Shown here: in pieces, positions 6,223-6,969 of the stretch
How the letters are laid out: every line of letters begins with the position of its first letter
Position numbering within the stretch: the stretch's first letter is position 1
Assembly: GCA_002708205.1 (NCBI GenBank)
Contig: PAMR01000059.1
Span: forward strand, 19,663 to 26,631
DNA: 6,969 nt
Reading direction: 5' to 3'
Source of the DNA: Gammaproteobacteria bacterium
GTDB lineage: Bacteria; Pseudomonadota; Gammaproteobacteria; Pseudomonadales; Azotimanducaceae
Program-made: the position numbers and the translations under genes
Notes under the pieces: generated by a model
What the model was told of the DNA's origin: nothing
The model's database searches: none
The model's input: the letters and a program-made list of their open reading frames with translations, nothing else

Positions 6223-6969
6223 AATTAACACCCCCTAAATTGTTCGGATCAGCACCCTTGACGGGCGCTGTGCCTGCAAATTTAAAGATCTCCTCGCTCG
6301 GCCATATATCGTTCACACTACCATCGAGCAGAAATAACCAACTACTCAACCTGTGGTGCCTCGATCCCAAAACGCAACAACTCAGCCAATTGATTGAAGC
6401 AAATAATTTTAGCCTACCAGATAGGTCGGAGCTCACCACCGTCGAAAAAGCAGAACAAGAGCGGCGCCGTTCATTCAATCAAGGCATCACATACTACGAA
6501 TGGTTTCCATCGGCTAAGACTTTATTGTTATCCGTGGATGGAGTTCTATTTCGTCACGAAGTCAAGAATAAAACAACTAGGCCTTTAACATCTATCGAAA
6601 AACGGGTGACACATGCACGGATATCACCATTAGGCAATCACATTTCATATGTGAGAAATGGCAACCTGTTTCTTCTGCCCTCTGAAAATCAACCTGAATA
6701 CGAATTAACACATGACAGAGACGAAAATATCTCTAACGGTATTCCCGAATTTATTGCTCAAGAAGAGATGCATCGATTTGATGGTTACTGGTGGTCACCA
6801 GATGATCGATTATTGGCATTCACGCGAGTGGATAGTTCGAAGATTCCAGAAACCTATCGTCATGAAATTAACCATTCGGAGCTAACAGTCATCCCTCAAC
6901 GATACCCCTATTCAGGCGGTCCTAATGCACAGGTACAACTTGGAATTATCGAAATCGAGAGTAAAAAGA
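6219..6969 (+). CDS. Dipeptidyl peptidase IV-like serine peptidase (S9B), N-terminal part
   Basis: Releases Xaa-Pro (or Xaa-Ala) dipeptides from peptide N-termini. Only 250 codons lie in the window. They cover about a third of a normal DPP IV and lie within the eight-bladed beta-propeller domain (DPPIV N-terminal domain). Diagnostic sequence: IPEFIAQEEM at 175-184, with the acidic pair E182/E183 at the position of the substrate-amine-binding Glu205/Glu206 of human DPP IV; GYWWSPDD at 189-196; and YPYSGGPNAQVQL at 229-241, matching the YPKAG..N motif. The catalytic Ser-Asp-His domain would lie beyond the right edge. The ATG overlaps the pepQ stop (ATGA), and no separate ribosome site is seen, so translation is probably coupled. 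The N-terminus (MKLTPPKLFGSAPLTG) lacks a hydrophobic core, so no Sec signal is seen, unlike many periplasmic Gram-negative DPP IVs. Confidence 0.9.
   Translation, partial: MKLTPPKLFGSAPLTGAVPANLKISSLGHISFTLPSSRNNQLLNLWCLDPKTQQLSQLIEANNFSLPDRSELTTVEKAEQERRRSFNQGITYYEWFPSAKTLLLSVDGVLFRHEVKNKTTRPLTSIEKRVTHARISPLGNHISYVRNGNLFLLPSENQPEYELTHDRDENISNGIPEFIAQEEMHRFDGYWWSPDDRLLAFTRVDSSKIPETYRHEINHSELTVIPQRYPYSGGPNAQVQLGIIEIESKK

Noticed and set aside
6200..6478. A 92-codon open frame on the minus strand across the pepQ/DPP IV junction
   Set aside because: It is antisense to two confidently identified coding regions and shows no family motif or convincing ribosome site.
1..6969. CRISPR array, insertion sequence, tRNA, phage or defence genes
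   Set aside because: No spaced direct repeats, transposase motifs, tRNA-like cloverleaf or defence-family motifs were seen; coding density is high and metabolic throughout.

Overview
The window holds two divergent gene clusters separated by a 134-base promoter region at 4763-4896. It reads as a chromosomal segment of a heterotrophic, probably gammaproteobacterial organism with moderate GC. The main pointer is the plus-strand prolidase, which follows the Escherichia coli PepQ layout closely, including the same N-terminal length. This taxonomic guess is an inference from gene family and general style, not from a marker gene. I saw no mobile element, tRNA, rRNA or CRISPR array.

Left cluster (minus strand, transcribed from about 4763 down to 1). 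It starts with the three genes of a molybdenum hydroxylase of the xanthine dehydrogenase / CO dehydrogenase family, in the classical order FAD subunit (3887-4762), [2Fe-2S] subunit (3399-3875), molybdopterin subunit (1168-3387). The two junctions inside this trio are nearly identical: the stop codon TAG is embedded in a TAGGAG ribosome site, followed by a GTG start 11 bases after the stop. After a 71-base gap containing a perfect 11-bp inverted repeat come an 80-residue ubiquitin-fold sulfur-carrier protein (MoaD/ThiS family, ending in Gly-Gly; 854-1096) and a PfkB/ribokinase-family sugar kinase that runs off the left edge. The kinase start overlaps the carrier stop by one base.

The three subunits should form an enzyme that hydroxylates an aromatic or heterocyclic carbon (or an aldehyde) with water. 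Electrons would pass from the Mo centre through two [2Fe-2S] clusters to FAD. Cofactor-binding and catalytic residues look intact. Two residues that hold purines in bovine xanthine dehydrogenase appear to be replaced, so the substrate is open. The carrier protein may supply sulfur for the molybdenum cofactor or for another sulfur transfer. The kinase suggests that a sugar, possibly ribose released from a nucleoside-like compound, is handled by the same pathway.

Right cluster (plus strand, 4897 onward). A prolidase (Xaa-Pro dipeptidase, PepQ type, TTG start) is followed, with an ATGA stop/start overlap, by the N-terminal third of a dipeptidyl peptidase IV (S9B) protein that runs off the right edge. 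These fit together biochemically: DPP IV releases Xaa-Pro dipeptides from peptide N-termini and prolidase splits them. No signal peptide is seen on either, so a cytoplasmic peptide-recycling pair is likely.

The points most worth a second look are the hydroxylase-carrier-kinase gene set, the intercistronic hairpin whose loop is complementary to the ribosome site of the carrier gene, and the divergent control region with a 6-bp inverted repeat overlapping a -10-like element.
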